Assembly (NCBI RefSeq): GCF_013201625.1
Contig: NZ_CP053839.1
Coordinates: 868,001 to 932,000 of the forward strand
Direction of reading: 5' to 3'
DNA from: Aliarcobacter lanthieri
GTDB taxonomy: Bacteria; Campylobacterota; Campylobacteria; Campylobacterales; Arcobacteraceae
Length of the DNA stretch: 64,000 nucleotides
Shown: one piece after another, positions 61,421 through 64,000 of the stretch
Position numbering within the stretch: the first letter of the stretch is position 1
Layout: each line of letters begins with the position of its first letter
Notes under the pieces: model-generated
Databases searched by the model: none
What the model was told of the DNA's origin: nothing
Seen by the model: only the letters and a program-made list of their open reading frames with translations
Program-made: the position numbers and the translations under genes

Positions 61421-61929
61421 TAATTTTAGATTTTGAAACGAATACTCAAAATATTGGTGATATTTTTGAAGTTGCAGCAGTAAGGATAGATGAGAATTTT
61501 AATATTTTAGACAAGTTTCATAGATATTATCTTTCAAGATATCCATTAAATATATACTCTTACGCTGTTCATAGATTAACCCCAGAACTTATATTAGATT
61601 ATAGAAAAGATAAAAATTATAGTTCATATTTTGCACAGGATTTGGATTTTGAAGATTTTTGTAAAAATAGTAATATTCTAATAGCACATAATATTGATTT
61701 TGAGTTAAGACATATTGATAAAAGAGTAAAATTTGATAAACATATTTGTACTATGAAAGAAAATAAACATATAGTAAAAGTTTATGATAAAATAGGAAGA
61801 CTTAAAAATCCAAAGTTAGATGAAGTTTGTAGATATTATGGAATAGAATTTGATCCTTCAAAATATCACAGTGCAACTTATGATGTGACAAAAACTTATG
61901 AAATATTAAAGAAAATGAGATTTTTTTAA
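61417..61929 (+). CDS. Stand-alone 3'-5' exonuclease (DEDDh type)
   Basis: The 170-residue protein is a compact DnaQ-like nuclease: IILDFETNTQNIG (ExoI, about 2-14), LIAHNIDFELRHID (ExoII, about 89-102), and YHSATYDVTKTYEIL (ExoIII, about 150-164), with His and Asp in place. It overlaps the tautomerase gene (ATGA). It converges on a diguanylate cyclase gene with a four-base overlap. Whether it degrades DNA or RNA cannot be told. Confidence 0.87.
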   Translation: MIILDFETNTQNIGDIFEVAAVRIDENFNILDKFHRYYLSRYPLNIYSYAVHRLTPELILDYRKDKNYSSYFAQDLDFEDFCKNSNILIAHNIDFELRHIDKRVKFDKHICTMKENKHIVKVYDKIGRLKNPKLDEVCRYYGIEFDPSKYHSATYDVTKTYEILKKMRFF

Positions 61930-63041
61930 ATCTCAATTCCATTATCTAATAAAATTTTATTTCTACCACTTTGTTTTGCTCTATAAAGTAAAGAATCAGC
62001 TTTTTGAACAGTATTTTCATAAGTTGGATATTTATTTCGTATAGCTACTCCAGCTGAAAATGTAAGTTTTATTTTTTTATCTTTATAGATAAAGCTATTT
62101 TCTGTAACAACACTTTTAATCCTTTTTAAAAACATTAAAAGTTCTCTATCAAGATTAAAATGAACAACTGCTATAAATTCTTCACCACCATAACGCCCAA
62201 CTAAATCATGATCTCTTATACTTTTATCTAAAATTTTTCCAAATGTGGAAAGTACTACATCGCCACCTTCATGTCCATAAGTATCATTTATATTTTTAAA
62301 ATGGTCAATATCGAAAAATACTACAGCATATTGAGTTTGTAATCTACTATATGAACTTTCAATTTTAGTAACTTCTTCATTAAAAGCTTTTCTTGTAAGA
62401 ATTTGAGTTAAAAAATCTTTTCTGTTTTCTGCTTTTGTTCTACTTAGTTCATTTTCTAAACTATTAATCTTTTCTTCTAACTCTTCTATTTTAGATTTTC
62501 CACTTTCAAGTTTATTTGTTACATTAGTCATCTCTTGTTCTATAGAAGTAGCAGCTAAAACTAATTCATTTTGTAATTTTTCTAGAACTCCAACTCCACC
62601 ATTTCTTAAATCTATAGCTTGGATTTTTTCTTTTATATTTAAAACCTTTTTAGTTCCATTACCACTACTAAAAATAGCTTCATTGAAATATTCTTCCATA
62701 AGTAAAACAAGTTTTGATATATCTTCTGTTTTTTGAATAACAAGTTTTTTATCTTTTTCAAATCGTTGTATAATTAATTTTTCAATTTTAATTTGAATAT
62801 TTTTTTCAAAAATAAGATTTGGATTGTTTTTTAATTCATCAAATAAAATATCTATATTATTATCATTGTCTTGGCTAATTGATGGAGTAATAGATTGTTT
62901 TAAAATATCAACTATAACTTCTACATTATGAGGATGAACTCTTTTTAGTAAAAGCTGTATAATTTTTTCTAAAGAATCAATCTTATTTTCAATAGCTTCA
63001 TTATATTCTATATCATTTAATTGGCTTAAAAAATTTTTCAT
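61926..63041 (-). CDS. GGDEF-domain diguanylate cyclase
   Basis: The 371-residue cytosolic protein has an N-terminal helical region (about 1-150) of unknown role and a coiled coil (about 150-205, LESGKSKIEELEEKINSLEN). The GGDEF domain (about 205-365) contains FLTQILTRKAFNEEV, FFDIDHFKNINDTYGHEGGD and GRYGGEEFIAVV. RDHD five residues before GGEEF fits the RxxD inhibitory site. It should be active in c-di-GMP synthesis. GGTAAAAAT precedes the ATG with a weak ribosome site. Confidence 0.9.
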   Translation of the reverse strand: MKNFLSQLNDIEYNEAIENKIDSLEKIIQLLLKRVHPHNVEVIVDILKQSITPSISQDNDNNIDILFDELKNNPNLIFEKNIQIKIEKLIIQRFEKDKKLVIQKTEDISKLVLLMEEYFNEAIFSSGNGTKKVLNIKEKIQAIDLRNGGVGVLEKLQNELVLAATSIEQEMTNVTNKLESGKSKIEELEEKINSLENELSRTKAENRKDFLTQILTRKAFNEEVTKIESSYSRLQTQYAVVFFDIDHFKNINDTYGHEGGDVVLSTFGKILDKSIRDHDLVGRYGGEEFIAVVHFNLDRELLMFLKRIKSVVTENSFIYKDKKIKLTFSAGVAIRNKYPTYENTVQKADSLLYRAKQSGRNKILLDNGIEI

Positions 63042-63149
63042 ATATTTTTACCTTAAAACTAAAAGTTATTTAAATCTTAGGCTGGATTTAGGCTAAGATT
63101 TAAATTATATCTAAAAAATAAGAATTAATATAATTTTATATTAAATTTT

Positions 63150-63605
63150 TTATAGAACTTTATCTATTTGAGTATCAGAAGTATTCTTTTCTTTTTCTTC
63201 TTTTTTTATTTTAGGAGTAGTATTTTTAATAGTATTTTCTTCTGATCTTTTTACTAAACTATTTCCTTCAAAAATTCCTTTTGCTTCTATTACAAACTCT
63301 TCTGATATTACTGAACCAGTTACTTTTCCATCAGGTTTTATATCTACTCTATCTGCATTTATAGAACCTTCTGCTAAACCTTGAACTATAACTCTTAAAG
63401 CTATAATTTCACCTTTTATCTTTCCTTCTTTTCCTATATTTATCTCTTGTTCAGATACAATATTACCTTCAAAATATCCATCTATATATAAGTTACAAGA
63501 TAATTTGATATCACCTCTTATTTCAGTTCCTGCAGTGATAATTGTAGTTGAGGAGTCGGATCTTGTATTTTGATGTGATTGATTGCTGTTACTAAAGATT
63601 CCCAT
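63150..63605 (-). CDS. Bactofilin (CcmA-like)
   Basis: The 151-residue cytosolic protein has the central bactofilin beta-helix (about 22-115: TIITAGTEIRGDIKLSCNLY, GNIVSEQEINIGKEGKIKGE, DRVDIKPDGKVTGSV), with short polar ends and a Lys/Glu-rich tail. Bactofilins polymerise and in Helicobacter shape the cell with M23 peptidases. The start lies 88 bases inside the upstream M23 gene, as known for the csd1-ccmA pair. AAAAGGAA lies about 12 bases upstream of the ATG. Confidence 0.92.
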   Translation of the reverse strand: MGIFSNSNQSHQNTRSDSSTTIITAGTEIRGDIKLSCNLYIDGYFEGNIVSEQEINIGKEGKIKGEIIALRVIVQGLAEGSINADRVDIKPDGKVTGSVISEEFVIEAKGIFEGNSLVKRSEENTIKNTTPKIKKEEKEKNTSDTQIDKVL

Positions 63606-64000
63606 GATATTTCTGTTTCCTTTTCAAAAATTTCTGTATAATTTGTTAAATCCCATTTTACAAAAGTAAGAGGATTAAGTGATTTGGATAAAAAACGTAC
63701 CTCATAGTGTAGATGAGGACCACTACTCATACCAGTATTCCCAGAGTATGCTATTAGATCACCTTTTTTAACAAAAGATCCTGATTTTACTACAGTTTTA
63801 TTTAAATGAGCATAATATGATTTAAATCCATAAATATGCTGTATAGTGATTAAATTTCCATTAAATTTATCAAATGCAGCATTTTCTACTATTCCATCTG
63901 CTGTAGCAAATACAGGTGTTCCTATTGGTGCTCTTAAATCAATTCCTAAATGTAATGCTTTTTTATTTAAAATAGGATGGTGTCTATATCCAAAATAGCT
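63518..64000 (-). CDS. M23 (LytM) peptidase, Csd1/Csd2-like, 5' end beyond window
   Basis: The frame is open from the window edge to the stop at 63518, giving about 160 C-terminal residues. The LytM core is clear: GYRHHPILNKKALHLGIDLR (H-x-x-x-D zinc site), GTPVFATADGIVE, YYAHLNKTVV, GDLIAYSGNTGMSSGPHLHYEV (HLHYE zinc site; shown in part). The last 65 residues extend past the core. It should cleave peptidoglycan peptides. It overlaps the bactofilin gene by 88 bases. The N-terminal part, probably with a membrane helix, is outside the window. Confidence 0.92.
   Translation of the reverse strand, partial: SYFGYRHHPILNKKALHLGIDLRAPIGTPVFATADGIVENAAFDKFNGNLITIQHIYGFKSYYAHLNKTVVKSGSFVKKGDLIAYSGNTGMSSGPHLHYEVRFLSKSLNPLTFVKWDLTNYTEIFEKETEISWESLVTAINHIKIQDPTPQLQLSLQELK

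Overview
The window is a very AT-rich (A+T well above 70% by eye), densely packed, chromosomal stretch of a Campylobacterota bacterium, most likely of the Arcobacter/Aliarcobacter group. Reasons: the oorDABC 2-oxoglutarate oxidoreductase, a MlaA-MlaC-RND cluster like Cj1371-Cj1373 of Campylobacter, a DsbB/DsbA/TlpA thiol cluster, an M23 peptidase overlapping a bactofilin gene as in the csd1-ccmA locus of Helicobacter, frequent TTG starts, and strong TATAAT -10 boxes without clear -35 boxes. I see no rRNA, tRNA, CRISPR array, insertion sequence or prophage. The organism call is inference; no database was searched.

Layout. 1-5.8 kb: housekeeping genes (part of a small membrane protein, guaA, nadB, a 43-residue lipoprotein, a DciA-like protein, a YgjP-like metallopeptidase, an aminotransferase). 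5.8-13 kb: a signalling and surface block. Two overlapping plus-strand genes encode a metallo-beta-lactamase/GAF/HD-GYP fusion and a CHASE2 class III adenylate cyclase. Converging on them is a pair encoding a FecR-domain protein with a DPNPI repeat linker and a TbpB-like C-terminal barrel, and a TPR plus outer-membrane-barrel protein of Slam/DUF560 (type XI secretion) appearance. 13-16.7 kb: an acyltransferase-3, an SGNH-like partner and an MBOAT acyltransferase. 16.7-23 kb: a methyltransferase, a Kef-type antiporter, a BetT-like BCCT carrier and a ferritin-like/VIT1 iron transporter. 23-29.7 kb: a Fec-type iron uptake unit (receptor, FecR, FecI) behind a GH17-GT2 glucan synthase. 29.7-33.8 kb: thiol redox genes, a degenerate Nudix protein with a membrane anchor, a HAD phosphatase, a probable small RNA carrying an anti-Shine-Dalgarno stretch, and a LOG gene. 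33.8-37.6 kb: an RND/MlaC/MlaA lipid-transport operon.

37.7-42.5 kb holds yebC and a four-gene run: a coiled-coil protein; a protein with a cytosolic roadblock-like domain, one membrane helix and a periplasmic OmpA domain; a Rab-like small GTPase; and a PAS-GGDEF diguanylate cyclase. This is one of the two best candidates for a little-described system; the other is the FecR/TbpB-like cargo with its Slam-like exporter. 42.5-64 kb: an M48 protease gene broken by a one-base frameshift, acnB behind spaced TGTACA boxes, nucleotide and Nudix genes, pldA, rpe-trpF-exonuclease, a chemoreceptor, oorDABC, a tRNA methyltransferase/YkgJ/TPR lipoprotein/trpC run, a LysR regulator divergent from a tautomerase gene with a T-N11-A site between them, a diguanylate cyclase, and the bactofilin-M23 pair running off the end.
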